Assembly (NCBI RefSeq): GCF_965249985.1
Contig: NZ_OZ252280.1
Reading direction: 5' to 3' (one strand)
DNA: 64,000 nt
From: Algiphilus sp022763315
GTDB taxonomy: Bacteria > Pseudomonadota > Gammaproteobacteria > Nevskiales > Nevskiaceae
Made by a program: the position numbers and the translations under genes. Shown one piece after another: positions 50,882-60,145 of the stretch (its first letter is position 1; every line of letters starts with the position of its first letter). The notes below the pieces were generated by a model, which was given only the letters and a program-made list of their open reading frames with translations, made no database searches and had not been told where the DNA came from.

Positions 50882-51571
50882 CTAATACGCACCCTTGACG
50901 CGCAATACCATCCAAACCGTGCTGACAAGAATGCGGATGTCGAGACGCAAAGCACTACGTTCCGTGTACGCACGATCCATAGCAACTCGACGACGGTAAT
51001 CCGTATCACTACGCCCCGAGACCTGCCAAAGGCCGGTCAGACCCGGACGCGTGCTCAGGTAAAAGCGCGCGCCGCGTCCGTATCGCAGCAGTTCCTCGCG
51101 AACAATTGGGCGCGGCCCGACGAGGCTCATGTCACCTTTCAATACGTTCCAGAGCTGCGGCAACTCATCTAGACTGGTCTTTCTCAGGAAGGCACCGATT
51201 CGCGTTACGCGGGGATCCTTCTTGAGCTTGAAATCCTTATCCCATTCCGCCCGCGCGTCAGGGTCGTTATCCAGGAGATCCTGAAGGACGCAGTCAGCGT
51301 TCGGCACCATACTCCGGAACTTGTAACAGCAAAAGCGCTTTCCGCGATGGCCAATTCGCTGGTGACCGAATAAGATGGGCCCCTCTTGAAAGGCCATGAT
51401 GGCCGTGACTGCGGCGATGACTGGCGAGAAGAACAGGCCTATGCCAACCGCGCCCACAATGTCCAGGCAGCGTTTTCTTCGGCTCAGCAGGTACTTGCTT
51501 CTGTAAATAGCGCTGGAAAGTTGCTGACCGTGGCAGTCAACGTCCAAGCCGTATGCTGTGCTGCCGTCCAT
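50882..51571 (-). CDS. Undecaprenyl-phosphate sugar phosphotransferase (WbaP/WcaJ-like)
   Basis: A 229-residue monotopic phosphoglycosyltransferase that starts repeat-unit assembly. KRCLDIVGAVGIGLFFSPVIAAVTAIM is the membrane re-entrant helix, HQRIGHRGKRFCCYKFRSMVPNAD and RKTSLDELPQLWNVLKGDMSLVGPRP hold the catalytic Asp-Glu, and PGLTGLWQVSGRSDTDYRRRV is the typical end. It is the short form without the N-terminal membrane domain. Six bases downstream of galE; the likely substrate is UDP-galactose or UDP-glucose. Confidence 0.93.
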   Translation of the reverse strand: MDGSTAYGLDVDCHGQQLSSAIYRSKYLLSRRKRCLDIVGAVGIGLFFSPVIAAVTAIMAFQEGPILFGHQRIGHRGKRFCCYKFRSMVPNADCVLQDLLDNDPDARAEWDKDFKLKKDPRVTRIGAFLRKTSLDELPQLWNVLKGDMSLVGPRPIVREELLRYGRGARFYLSTRPGLTGLWQVSGRSDTDYRRRVAMDRAYTERSALRLDIRILVSTVWMVLRVKGAY

Positions 51572-51577
51572 TCGCCG

Positions 51578-52645
51578 TCATCCCTGCCGATACTGTTGGG
51601 GCTTGTTCTCATCCCCGAAATGGCTCTGCACTGCGACATCTGCGCCGTCCAAAGTTCCCAGCCACGCGGCGCAAGTTTCCGAGCCGTGCCAACGGACAGC
51701 CGTTTCGATGACATCGCCGATACGGGTATAGCGCGGCTCCCAGCCGAGCACCGAACGGGCAAACCTGCTGGAGGCGACAAGGTGCGAGGGGTCCCCGGCC
51801 CGTCGACCGGATACGGGGATGTCGAGGCACTGGCCAGTGACCTCCCGGACGGCATCAACCACCTCTTTGACGCTGTGTCCGGTGCCGTTGCCGAGATTGA
51901 AACTGTGCATGCCGACGGCGTGGTCGAGATGATCCAGCGCCAGCACGTGCGCCTGTGCGAGGTCGTCGACGTGCACGTAGTCGCGAATGCAGGTGCCGTC
52001 CTCAGTGGGATAGTCGGTGCCATTGATGGTGACGCTGAGGTCTTCTCCCAGGGCCTTGCGCACAAGCTTCGGGATCAGGTGGGTCTCGGGGTCATGCGCT
52101 TCACCGATACGCGCGTCAGGGTCCGCGCCGGCGGCATTGAAGTAGCGCAGCGCAACGGCGCGCAGGCCATAGGCGCGGCAACTGTCACGCAAGACCTGCT
52201 CGACCATCAGCTTGGAGAGTCCGTAGGGGTTGAGAGGCACCGTTGGGTGGTCTTCGGAGATCATCCGTGCCTGTGGCTCGCCGAAGACCGCAGCCGTAGA
52301 GGAAAACACGACTTTGTTAACCTCAAACTCACGCATGACCCGTAACAGATTCAGTGTTGCGGCCACATTGTTCCGGTAATACCGCTGCGGCTCTCTCATG
52401 GACTCGGCAACTACCGACAGGGCCGCGAAATGAAGCACTCCATCAAATTGGTATTGAGAAAAGAGGGACCGCAGGAACTCTGTGTCATCGATGGAGCCGT
52501 AGGCGTGCGTTCCCCACAGTAGGGCGCCAGCGTGCCCCGTCGACAGGTCATCGCAGACGACCACTTCATGTCCCGCTTCGTGCAAGTGCTTGCACATGTG
52601 CGAGCCGATATACCCTGCGCCCCCACAAACCAAGTACGTTGCCAC
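51578..52645 (-). CDS. galE: UDP-glucose 4-epimerase
   Basis: A 355-residue GalE. YLVCGGAGYIGSHMCKHLHEAGHEVVVCDDLSTG, HFAALSVVAESMREPQRYY, FSSTAAVFGEP and NPYGLSKLMVEQ (catalytic YxxxK) are typical. It provides UDP-galactose, probably the first sugar added by the transferase next to it. It starts 147 bases after wza, and a 17-bp palindrome lies in that gap, so it may have its own promoter. Confidence 0.95.
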   Translation of the reverse strand: MATYLVCGGAGYIGSHMCKHLHEAGHEVVVCDDLSTGHAGALLWGTHAYGSIDDTEFLRSLFSQYQFDGVLHFAALSVVAESMREPQRYYRNNVAATLNLLRVMREFEVNKVVFSSTAAVFGEPQARMISEDHPTVPLNPYGLSKLMVEQVLRDSCRAYGLRAVALRYFNAAGADPDARIGEAHDPETHLIPKLVRKALGEDLSVTINGTDYPTEDGTCIRDYVHVDDLAQAHVLALDHLDHAVGMHSFNLGNGTGHSVKEVVDAVREVTGQCLDIPVSGRRAGDPSHLVASSRFARSVLGWEPRYTRIGDVIETAVRWHGSETCAAWLGTLDGADVAVQSHFGDENKPQQYRQG

Positions 52646-52679
52646 TATCCCACCCCCACTTTTTTACCCTCTGGTCGCA

Positions 52680-52696
52680 ATGATGCACTGCATCAT
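52680..52696. promoter_or_regulatory. 17-bp perfect palindrome upstream of galE
   Basis: ATGATGCA-C-TGCATCAT is a perfect inverted repeat with a one-base centre, located 35 bases before the galE start codon and about 95 bases after wza. Size and symmetry suit a dimeric regulator. It could equally be chance in a 146-base AT-richer gap; no matching site was seen elsewhere. Confidence 0.5.
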
Positions 52697-52791
52697 GACG
52701 GTTACGCAATACAACTTCGTGACTTTCATTCAAGGCCGTTCGACAGCCGCAACAATCCGGTTGTCAGGAGTTTCCTCATTAGCCGTTCATG

Positions 52792-53937
52792 CTAGTCCGT
52801 AACTAGACGGTCCAACTGGAAGAGCGTTGATACGGTTGGCAGGATCTGGCTGACTACACGGTTGTAACGGGCGAAGTCGGTGGACGACACGTACACCACA
52901 TCACGCGGTTGCAGCTCAAACCGTTCTGCAAGAAGGATGCCATCTGCACGACTGAGATCCAGGCCAAAGACCAATGCCTCCTCAGGCTCACAATCGCATA
53001 GCCGGCTGACACCGGGCTGAACCCCGCTGCGGAACACGAAGATGGAGGCGTCGTCCGCAGACAGCACATCCATGCCCTGCGCACCGGCGATAGCCTCGGT
53101 GAGCGACATGTAATGGCGGTCTATGGGCACGGAGCCTTGCTGCTCTACCTCGCCCAGGACGAAGACCTTATCTGACGAGTTATCAGGGATGTGGAGTACG
53201 TCCCCCGCCTGCACTGCGACGTTGAATTGCGTATTACCCCGCGCGTGGAGCGCGTGCAGGTTGACCAGATGCGATTCTTGGTTCCGGGACAGCACTGCAA
53301 TCCTCTGGCTTGCCAGTTCCGTCAGTCCGCCGTGCTCATTGATCAGGTCCAGAATGCCGCGCGGGGTGTCGTCGATGACCGAGACTCCCGGCTGCTGGAC
53401 CTCACCTGTTACAAACACGCGCTGGCTGCGGTACTCCAAGATGCGGACGTCCACCTGCGGTGTGCGAATGACGCGTTGGAGATTCTCGGCAATGAAGTTC
53501 CGGATCTCCGCCAGCGTCATGCCCGCAGCCTGGAAGCTGCCGACGTACGGGTAAAACATCACCCCGTCCGGGCCCACCAATCGACCGGCGCTCTGAGTAT
53601 CACGAAGTTCGTTGCCGGGGTTGGTGAGTTCGGGGTGTTCCCAGACCACAACGTTGAGGACATCGCCGGGGCCTACGCGGTAGTCATAGCCTTGGCTGCG
53701 CACCTGCTCGACTGGCTGCAGGCCACCTTCCAGGGGTAAACGCGCGCGTTCTGCCGCCCGCTCCTCCAGCTCGGCAATCACTGACGGCGTAATCTGCAGC
53801 AGCGTGTATGGAAGGCTGGCTTGGCGCTGGTCGGCATCCGATGCGGGATTGACGTTCAGGCCCGGGAGGATGGTGCAACCACTCAGCAGCAGCGCCGCTA
53901 CGCTTTGCGTGACGGCGAGTCCGATGATCCGTTTCAT
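52792..53937 (-). CDS. wza: Wza-type outer membrane polysaccharide export lipoprotein
   Basis: A 381-residue protein with a lipoprotein signal (MKRIIGLAVTQSVAALLLSGC, C21). DYRVGPGDVLNVVVWEHPELT is the export motif at the start of the Poly_export domain, followed by two SLBB domains (VFVTGEVQQPGVSVID and VFVLGEVEQQGSVPI). It forms the octameric outer-membrane channel working with Wzc. The ATG at 53937 fits the lipobox; the more upstream ATG overlaps wzc. It is the last gene of the gfc-wzc-wza series. Confidence 0.95.
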   Translation of the reverse strand: MKRIIGLAVTQSVAALLLSGCTILPGLNVNPASDADQRQASLPYTLLQITPSVIAELEERAAERARLPLEGGLQPVEQVRSQGYDYRVGPGDVLNVVVWEHPELTNPGNELRDTQSAGRLVGPDGVMFYPYVGSFQAAGMTLAEIRNFIAENLQRVIRTPQVDVRILEYRSQRVFVTGEVQQPGVSVIDDTPRGILDLINEHGGLTELASQRIAVLSRNQESHLVNLHALHARGNTQFNVAVQAGDVLHIPDNSSDKVFVLGEVEQQGSVPIDRHYMSLTEAIAGAQGMDVLSADDASIFVFRSGVQPGVSRLCDCEPEEALVFGLDLSRADGILLAERFELQPRDVVYVSSTDFARYNRVVSQILPTVSTLFQLDRLVTD

Positions 53938-53969
53938 GTAGTGATGCCCCCGAAATGGCATGGTCATGC

Positions 53970-56246
53970 TTAGGTTTGTGAGGAGTATTGATAGGTATAG
54001 CCGTAGCGGTAGCCGTAGCGGCCCTGGCGGCCATAACGGCCTCCATTCACACCCATCTGATTAAAGACCGTGCCGCGCACCGTCACGCCACCCTGGCGCA
54101 GGCGGTTGTATGCATCCGCGATCATGTCGATGGGGTGCTCGCCTTCCTTCAGCACCATCAGGGTGGCGCCTGCGAGGCGACCGACGATGGCGGCATCCGT
54201 CACCGCGAGGATGGGCGGGGTATCCACGATCACGTAGTCGAAATTCTCGCCGAGCTGTTTCAGCAGTTGCCCGAAGCGCTCATTGAGCAGCAGCTCGGCA
54301 GGATTGGGCGCAACCGTGCCGGCGGAAATCAGGTAAAGCTTATCCCTGCCCCGCACCTGCCGCACGACATCCCCGGCTGCTGCGTCGTTGGCAATGTAAT
54401 CCGATAGACCCGGCTTGCGGGAAAGACCGACTCGCTCATGAATATGGCCCCGACGCAAATCCGCGTCCACCACCACGACACGGCTCCCTGCCTCAGCCAG
54501 AACGGCGGCAAAGTTCATGGAAAGAAAAGACTTGCCGAGACCAGGGCTGGGTCCCGTGATGGCCAGAATACGACTCGGCGCATCCAACAAGGCAAAGTGT
54601 AAAGACGTGCGTAGACTGCGAAGCGCTTCTGCGGTGACGGACTGCGGGGCTTCATGCACAAGCAAGCCGGCCGTCTCCCCCCGTTTACGTGCCCGCCGAC
54701 GACGCGCGCGGTCCAGCTTTCGTTCTTCTTCGCTGTAAGGAATGGCCGCGTACGTTGCCAGACCGATCTTCTGTTCAACTTCCGAGGGATTGCTGACGCC
54801 TTCCCGAAGTGCGCGGCGAATGAAGACCGCCATCACACCCAGCATGCCGCCCAGCACGAGTCCGAGGGCAAGCACCAGACCGGTGCGGGGCTTTGCTGCC
54901 TCTTCCGGCTGCACGCCCAAATCGATGATACGAACATTACCGATGGTGCCGGCGCGGGTGATCTGGAGCTCCTGGGCGGAATTCAGAAGCGAGGTGTAGA
55001 GCTCGGTGTTGACTTCCACGTTGCGGCGCAGGCGTAGCAGTTCCTGCTGGGTTTCCGGCAGGCGATTGACTTCCGTGCGGAGCGCATCCATTTCTTTCTT
55101 GGTTTCCGCGAGCTGCGCGTCAATGGTTTTCAGTACGGGGTGGTCAGGGGTGTAACGGCGCAGTGCCTCCTGGCGGCGTTGCTCCAATTCGGTGCGTTGT
55201 TGCTCGAGCGTAACGCTCCGCTCAAGAACCAGCTCGGTTTCCTTGGTCAGGTCCGCTGAGCCCTCACGCAGCCGATATTCGTTCAGGCTCGCTTCGGCCG
55301 TCTCAAGTTCCTGCCGGACCTTGGGCAGCTGTTCGTTCAGAAAATCAAGGGTCTGCTGGGCCTCTTGCGACTTCCGCTCCACATTCTGACGCTGATACGC
55401 CTGGACAAGACGATTTACGCGCTCGGCAGCCTGAGCCGGGGTATGCCCTGGGGAGGTGACGTACAAGATGCCACTGTCCCGACCGCGCTCAGTGACCGAA
55501 ATGGACTCCTGAAGGTTACCGATGACCTTGTTCCGGCTCCGACGGATGACGCGGTATTCCGTGCCCGGTGCACCTGCCACTTCCTGCACGAAAATCACCA
55601 AGGGCCCTTTGGGCGTAGAGCGCTGGATCAGTTCCCCAACAGCGCCATTATCGACAAGCACGGCGCCCTCCGGCCCGATGAGCCGAAAACGCTCGTTCTC
55701 CAGCTTGGTGAGCATCAATTCCTCGCCAAGCAGTTCGGAACCCACTTCGAGATTGGTGACTTCAATGCGCTCACCGTTCCAGGCGAACTGGCGCAGTCCC
55801 AGCACGGCGCCTTCGTAATCACCATCACCGAAAGTGCGCGCCCAGGCTCGGCCGAACAGCGGGAAGTATCGCGGCTCCGCGACAATGAATTCCCGCAGGC
55901 CGTCAACCACCTTGCCGATGACCATGCGGCTCTTGATGATCTCTATTTCCGCTGATACGGGGGTCTCCTGCCCGCCCAGCACCCCGCTCAACTCCCCCAA
56001 CGCAGAATCCAAGGGACTCTGGTTTTCCAGCTCCACCTGCACCAGCGCACTCGACTGATACTCACGCTGCGCCGTCCATACATACAAGGCGGCCAGCAGC
56101 AAGGCACCAATGATGCAGCCGATGATGATCAGCCGCCCCTCAGAAAGCGCGCCAAACAGCTGCCGCAGGTCAATTTCGTCATCATCGGCTTGATAGAAAG
56201 ACGCGGGGGCATTCGTTGACCCTGGCTGGTCCTGATAGTGATTCAC
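53970..56246 (-). CDS. wzc: Wzc-type tyrosine autokinase and chain-length determinant
   Basis: A 758-residue inner membrane protein. The N-terminal Wzz domain (IDLRQLFGALSEGRLIIIGCIIGALLLAALYVW is helix 1), a long coiled-coil periplasmic part (about 280-400) and a second membrane helix near 440 precede the BY-kinase domain: Walker A ITGPSPGLGKSF (about 563), VVVDADLRRGHIHE and DYVIVDTPPILAVTDA. The tail after 720 is a Tyr cluster (seven Tyr in the last 24 residues), the autophosphorylation sites that control export. GTG start overlaps the gfcB stop. Confidence 0.95.
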   Translation of the reverse strand: MNHYQDQPGSTNAPASFYQADDDEIDLRQLFGALSEGRLIIIGCIIGALLLAALYVWTAQREYQSSALVQVELENQSPLDSALGELSGVLGGQETPVSAEIEIIKSRMVIGKVVDGLREFIVAEPRYFPLFGRAWARTFGDGDYEGAVLGLRQFAWNGERIEVTNLEVGSELLGEELMLTKLENERFRLIGPEGAVLVDNGAVGELIQRSTPKGPLVIFVQEVAGAPGTEYRVIRRSRNKVIGNLQESISVTERGRDSGILYVTSPGHTPAQAAERVNRLVQAYQRQNVERKSQEAQQTLDFLNEQLPKVRQELETAEASLNEYRLREGSADLTKETELVLERSVTLEQQRTELEQRRQEALRRYTPDHPVLKTIDAQLAETKKEMDALRTEVNRLPETQQELLRLRRNVEVNTELYTSLLNSAQELQITRAGTIGNVRIIDLGVQPEEAAKPRTGLVLALGLVLGGMLGVMAVFIRRALREGVSNPSEVEQKIGLATYAAIPYSEEERKLDRARRRRARKRGETAGLLVHEAPQSVTAEALRSLRTSLHFALLDAPSRILAITGPSPGLGKSFLSMNFAAVLAEAGSRVVVVDADLRRGHIHERVGLSRKPGLSDYIANDAAAGDVVRQVRGRDKLYLISAGTVAPNPAELLLNERFGQLLKQLGENFDYVIVDTPPILAVTDAAIVGRLAGATLMVLKEGEHPIDMIADAYNRLRQGGVTVRGTVFNQMGVNGGRYGRQGRYGYRYGYTYQYSSQT

Positions 56247-56953
56247 TCGGACGGTTCCTGATTCTGCGTTGGGTTCTGGTGGGCTTCAGCGGCATAGAGC
56301 CACACGACGTCAATACGGTGTGGGGTTCCCGGCAGACGCTGCTCAAGGCGTGCGACACGATTCGTGGCGCGGTCAAACCACAGCACATTCGTGTAATCGC
56401 TACCGCTCGCCCTATGGTATACGCGCTCTTCCATCCGTTGTAAGGAACGGACGCGGCCCGATTGCTCGACTGCAACGGGGCTGCCGACCGCGACAAAGCG
56501 CGACACCAGGATTTGGCCCAGTTCATGGTCATCTCCGCGGGCGTAGGCGGAGTAATCCGACCCCAGCACCCGGCCTTGGGCCAGCGCCTCCAGATTGGGC
56601 AACGGCGTCAGGCGCTGATAGGCGACGACGTCGTCCGTCAGGCCGCGCGTGGCAACAATGCGCCACCCGCCCTGCACCCAGATTGCCTTTCCATCTGCCG
56701 CTAGCCATTGCTGGGTGTCCCCTTCCTCTCTCGCCAGCATCATGCGCCCCGGCGTTCCCCCGTCAATGCGTACGCTGATCTGGCCGTAGGGGAAGGGCAG
56801 GCGCCGTACCATCAACGGTTTCGCATATTCCACCTGCCCGGACTCGGCCACGCCGAGCGCCGCAGCAGAGCGATTAATGGATTCGCAGCCCGCAAGCGCA
56901 CTGGCCATGACTGCAGCGACGAGCATTCGGAGAGCGATCTGCCTGCGCGTCAT
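56243..56953 (-). CDS. gfcB: YjbF/GfcB family outer membrane lipoprotein
   Basis: A 236-residue lipoprotein (lipobox ALAGC, C22-23). SLPFPYGQISVR-like and VRRLPFPYGQISVRIDGGTPGRMML, then WRIVATRGL, fit YjbF/GfcB of the group 4 capsule and exopolysaccharide operons. Exact role in export is unknown. Its start at 56953 gives a 4-base ATGA overlap with gfcD and has GGAGG 10 bases upstream; a start at 56962 would leave 1 base from that site. Its stop overlaps wzc. Confidence 0.82.
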   Translation of the reverse strand: MTRRQIALRMLVAAVMASALAGCESINRSAAALGVAESGQVEYAKPLMVRRLPFPYGQISVRIDGGTPGRMMLAREEGDTQQWLAADGKAIWVQGGWRIVATRGLTDDVVAYQRLTPLPNLEALAQGRVLGSDYSAYARGDDHELGQILVSRFVAVGSPVAVEQSGRVRSLQRMEERVYHRASGSDYTNVLWFDRATNRVARLEQRLPGTPHRIDVVWLYAAEAHQNPTQNQEPSE

Positions 56954-59109
56954 TGCGTCCATGCCTCCGGATCGTTGCGCAGTGTCCGCGCATGCGAGAA
57001 CTGCAGCGTGTCGTACAGGGCGCGGCCCGCACTGACCTTCTGGCCGCCATCGCGCACCAGCGGACGGAAGGCAAAGGTCGTGGCGCCCTTGGCCGTGCGC
57101 GGGCTGAAGAAATCCAGCGGGATGGTGATGTAGAAGCCCTTATCAAAGGACCCTTCGCCAAACTGCTGGGAGGACACGTTGGTGAATGTGGCGAACACAC
57201 CAAAGCGGGCGCCGCTGCGGAATCCACGAGAGAAATCAAAGGTCATGCCCCGATCCCCCGCAAGGTACTGACCGGCGCTCACCACGGCGCGCACGTTGTA
57301 CCAGGGAAGATCGTGGTAGTAGGTCAAGTGTCCGGTCGTGACTTCGTAGTCGCGGAAACTGAAGCGCTGATCGAAATCACGCTGCCGGACGCGGTTGACG
57401 TCCGCGCCCACCGCCCAACGCGCCCCGGTGGGGCGGTAGAGCACCTCCGTGGCAAGGCCGCCATACATTTCTTCGAAGATACCCGCCGACAGCCGTCCGT
57501 AGAGATCGGAAGCGATGGGAAAGAGGTAGTTCGTTTCCAGCTGCGCCAGATAATAGTCCTTGCCTTCGCGTTGGTAGAGACCAATGTCGCTTCGCACCCG
57601 CGGCAGGCCGGAGGGGAACTGCGTCCCCAAGCGGTTACCGATGTTTTCGACCACATTCAAGGCGGCCGCTCCGGTGAAGCTCCAGCCTTTGCTCACCTGC
57701 AAGGTGCCAGCCACGCGCGCCAGCACCTGGCCAACCGCAAATTGGTCTACACCACCAATATTCGTTCGAACTTGTGGCGTGACGTTGTAGGTGAAAGCCG
57801 GATAGGCGAGCAATCGGTTGAAAGCAGCGTCGGAGTAGCCCTTGCGCCGGGGCTGCTCGATATAGAGGTAGGCCAGAAACTCCTCGATGGAGGCGTCGCC
57901 AGCGATGGCATGATGAAAGACGGCGCGTGGAAAGACAAAGCGCGCCGACTCCATCCCGCCCGTGAGGTCGACCAGTGCGTATTCATCATAGGCGCGGCCG
58001 GTGTATCGAATCACCGTCCGCGCGATGCGCCCAGCGGCTGGCGCCAGACTGTCGCTGAGGGACTGGCCGAACCAGATGGTGAGCCGGCGGCCCTCACCGT
58101 CACCATCCATGGCGTGCAGAAAGATGCCCTGCAGGCTGAGTTCGCGCGTGATGCGGCGCACCGTGGCCGGGTCAATGCGCTTCGATGTTGGACGAAGCTG
58201 CGCCGTGCTGTAGGCACGCACCGGAAAAGGGCCGGCGCCGAGTCCGTTCGGACGTTCCGGCTCCTGAGCGAATTGCCCATGCGTATGGGCGCTCAGCACA
58301 AGCTCCCGACCCCGCTGAAAACTCACACCGAGATCGAGTGCACCCAACACGCGCAGGTTTGCACCAACATTGACGCGGCTGTCTGACGGGAGATTGAAGC
58401 GGCTGCCGCTCTGTTCGGACTGGTAGTCATTGCCCTCCAGTTCCGCGAAGAGGGATAGTGGCCCGCGATTCGGCGTCCAGACCACGCCGCCGAAGACGGC
58501 CATATCGCCACGAAACCACGTTTCCGCTTCAAGCTGGCCGGTATTCTCAATGCCGCCTTGAAATCCGCGGGGACGGTCATCGAAGCGGTCGAACACGATG
58601 CCCGCGGGGTTACTGAAATCCTCACTGCTGCCGAGTCGCCCCCAGCCAACGCCAAGGTGAAAGTCAAAGTCGTAATAGCGCTTGCTGGCCACCAGATACT
58701 CGGAGGAGAAAAGCCCCGTACCGGCAAAGTCCATTAAACCCAATGCGACCTGCGGCCAGCGATCGCTTTCTTCCCATAGACGCAGCTGTACATCAAAACC
58801 TTTGTCGGTGAAAGTTTCGCCGGTTGTGCTGGCTTCAGCCAACCTGTTTCGGATATCTGTAAATCGGAAAGTACCTTGCAGCCATGGCAACGGCTGCGCA
58901 TGCAGGGTATAGGCGCGGTACGGGTCGAACTTCGCGTAGCCGAAATCCAGGGCGCCTTCGCCCATTGAGCGGGCGGTTGGCGTCTGTCCAAGCCCCACTT
59001 GCCCGTAGTTGTTGACCCATGCGGTGGATTCGGCGGAAAACGGCAGCCACTGCATCATGAGCAGACACACTATTGCCCAGAATGAGGGCGTCTTTGGCCG
59101 ACCGTGCAT
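56950..59109 (-). CDS. gfcD: YjbH/GfcD family outer membrane beta-barrel protein
   Basis: A 719-residue protein with an N-terminal signal peptide (cleavage near SAES, about residue 25) and a beta-strand-rich body typical of YjbH/GfcD. The sequence NYGQVGLGQTPTARSMGEGALDFGYAKFDPYRAYTLHAQPLPWLQGTFRFTDI is the conserved start, and many amphipathic strands with aromatic ends follow (SAGQYLAGDRGMTFDFSRGF, GSFDKGFYITIPLDFFS). Probably an outer membrane porin-like partner of polysaccharide export. Located 34 bases after gfcC. Confidence 0.9.
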   Translation of the reverse strand: MHGRPKTPSFWAIVCLLMMQWLPFSAESTAWVNNYGQVGLGQTPTARSMGEGALDFGYAKFDPYRAYTLHAQPLPWLQGTFRFTDIRNRLAEASTTGETFTDKGFDVQLRLWEESDRWPQVALGLMDFAGTGLFSSEYLVASKRYYDFDFHLGVGWGRLGSSEDFSNPAGIVFDRFDDRPRGFQGGIENTGQLEAETWFRGDMAVFGGVVWTPNRGPLSLFAELEGNDYQSEQSGSRFNLPSDSRVNVGANLRVLGALDLGVSFQRGRELVLSAHTHGQFAQEPERPNGLGAGPFPVRAYSTAQLRPTSKRIDPATVRRITRELSLQGIFLHAMDGDGEGRRLTIWFGQSLSDSLAPAAGRIARTVIRYTGRAYDEYALVDLTGGMESARFVFPRAVFHHAIAGDASIEEFLAYLYIEQPRRKGYSDAAFNRLLAYPAFTYNVTPQVRTNIGGVDQFAVGQVLARVAGTLQVSKGWSFTGAAALNVVENIGNRLGTQFPSGLPRVRSDIGLYQREGKDYYLAQLETNYLFPIASDLYGRLSAGIFEEMYGGLATEVLYRPTGARWAVGADVNRVRQRDFDQRFSFRDYEVTTGHLTYYHDLPWYNVRAVVSAGQYLAGDRGMTFDFSRGFRSGARFGVFATFTNVSSQQFGEGSFDKGFYITIPLDFFSPRTAKGATTFAFRPLVRDGGQKVSAGRALYDTLQFSHARTLRNDPEAWTQ

Positions 59110-59143
59110 GCGTGAACTAGAGCGTTTCGGGAAACGAGGTCAT

Positions 59144-60064
59144 TCAGGGCGCGGGGCAGGACATCGTGGCCTCCGCCAGCGGAGGTAGCAGCGACTGACC
59201 GCTTGAGGTGCCGTCTTGAATGTCCTCGCGCCTTTGCAGGTTGTGAAGTGCCAGCGTGGCCTGCGCGTCGCGCGCATAGCGTTGAAGCGATTCCTCGCGA
59301 TACGGGATCACAACAACCGATCCCGGCGGGATGTCCTGCGGCTGGTACTTCCACGGGCTGAGGGCGAGCGGACGCAGCTGCCCGGATGGGAGATACACCC
59401 CTGCTGCCTCCAGCCGCGCACCTTCCAACAGGCCACCCGCCGCTTCCAGGTAGTCCTCAACCAGGCGCCCGGTGCTGAACCGAACCGTACCCGGTGCGGA
59501 AACCGCGCCAATCACTGACACCGTCCCCGGCCGTTGCGGCACATAGAGCACATCGCCCGCCTGCAATCGATGGTCTCGCTCCGGGAACCTGCGACGCATG
59601 GCGGGATCCACCGCCACCGGGAGTCGAATAAACCCGCGCTCGCGCCGGAGCACATCGATCAGAGCTTTGCGCGTATCGCCACCGAACGGGCCGGTCATAG
59701 CGATCTGCAGCGCCTCCATCGCGCCCGCCGAAAGATCCGCGTACGCCATCCCGCCTCGCGGCGCAGTGGCCAAGGGCGGTATGCGGCGCAAGAGTATGGC
59801 CCCCAACGGGTAGGCATCCTCGCGCAGGCCCCCTGCGCGTGCGATCGCGTCGGCGATGGAAAGACTGCCGTCCGGTCCCGGAGTCACGAAAGTGGTCGAC
59901 CGTTCGCTCAGAGCACCGGCAACGGTGATTGCGTCAGGGGGCAGTGCGATCTCCGTCTGCACTCCCGTCACGCAATAGGCTACGGCGCCCGTGGAAAATA
60001 CCGCAGCCCACCATCCAAAAACGACGCTCAACCAGGTTGATCGACGACGCATCTGCCCTCTCAT
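59144..60064 (-). CDS. gfcC: YjbG/GfcC family periplasmic protein
   Basis: A 306-residue exported protein. A basic N-terminus with a hydrophobic stretch (about 12-28) serves as signal; ITVAGALSERSTTF, LSIADAIARAGGLREDAYPLGAIL and VSVIGAVSAPGTVRFSTGRLVEDYLEAAGG are SLBB-like elements, as found in GfcC. The start at 60064 is chosen with GGGAG upstream; M at 60052 is an alternative. With gfcB and gfcD it forms the accessory export set. Confidence 0.85.
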   Translation of the reverse strand: MRGQMRRRSTWLSVVFGWWAAVFSTGAVAYCVTGVQTEIALPPDAITVAGALSERSTTFVTPGPDGSLSIADAIARAGGLREDAYPLGAILLRRIPPLATAPRGGMAYADLSAGAMEALQIAMTGPFGGDTRKALIDVLRRERGFIRLPVAVDPAMRRRFPERDHRLQAGDVLYVPQRPGTVSVIGAVSAPGTVRFSTGRLVEDYLEAAGGLLEGARLEAAGVYLPSGQLRPLALSPWKYQPQDIPPGSVVVIPYREESLQRYARDAQATLALHNLQRREDIQDGTSSGQSLLPPLAEATMSCPAP

Positions 60065-60145
60065 GCGTTCTTTCGCTCCCAAAGACGGAGGGGGCGGAAG
60101 AACCGCCCCCTCGTCAGGCACGCTTACAGCAACTGTCTCGTCCCG

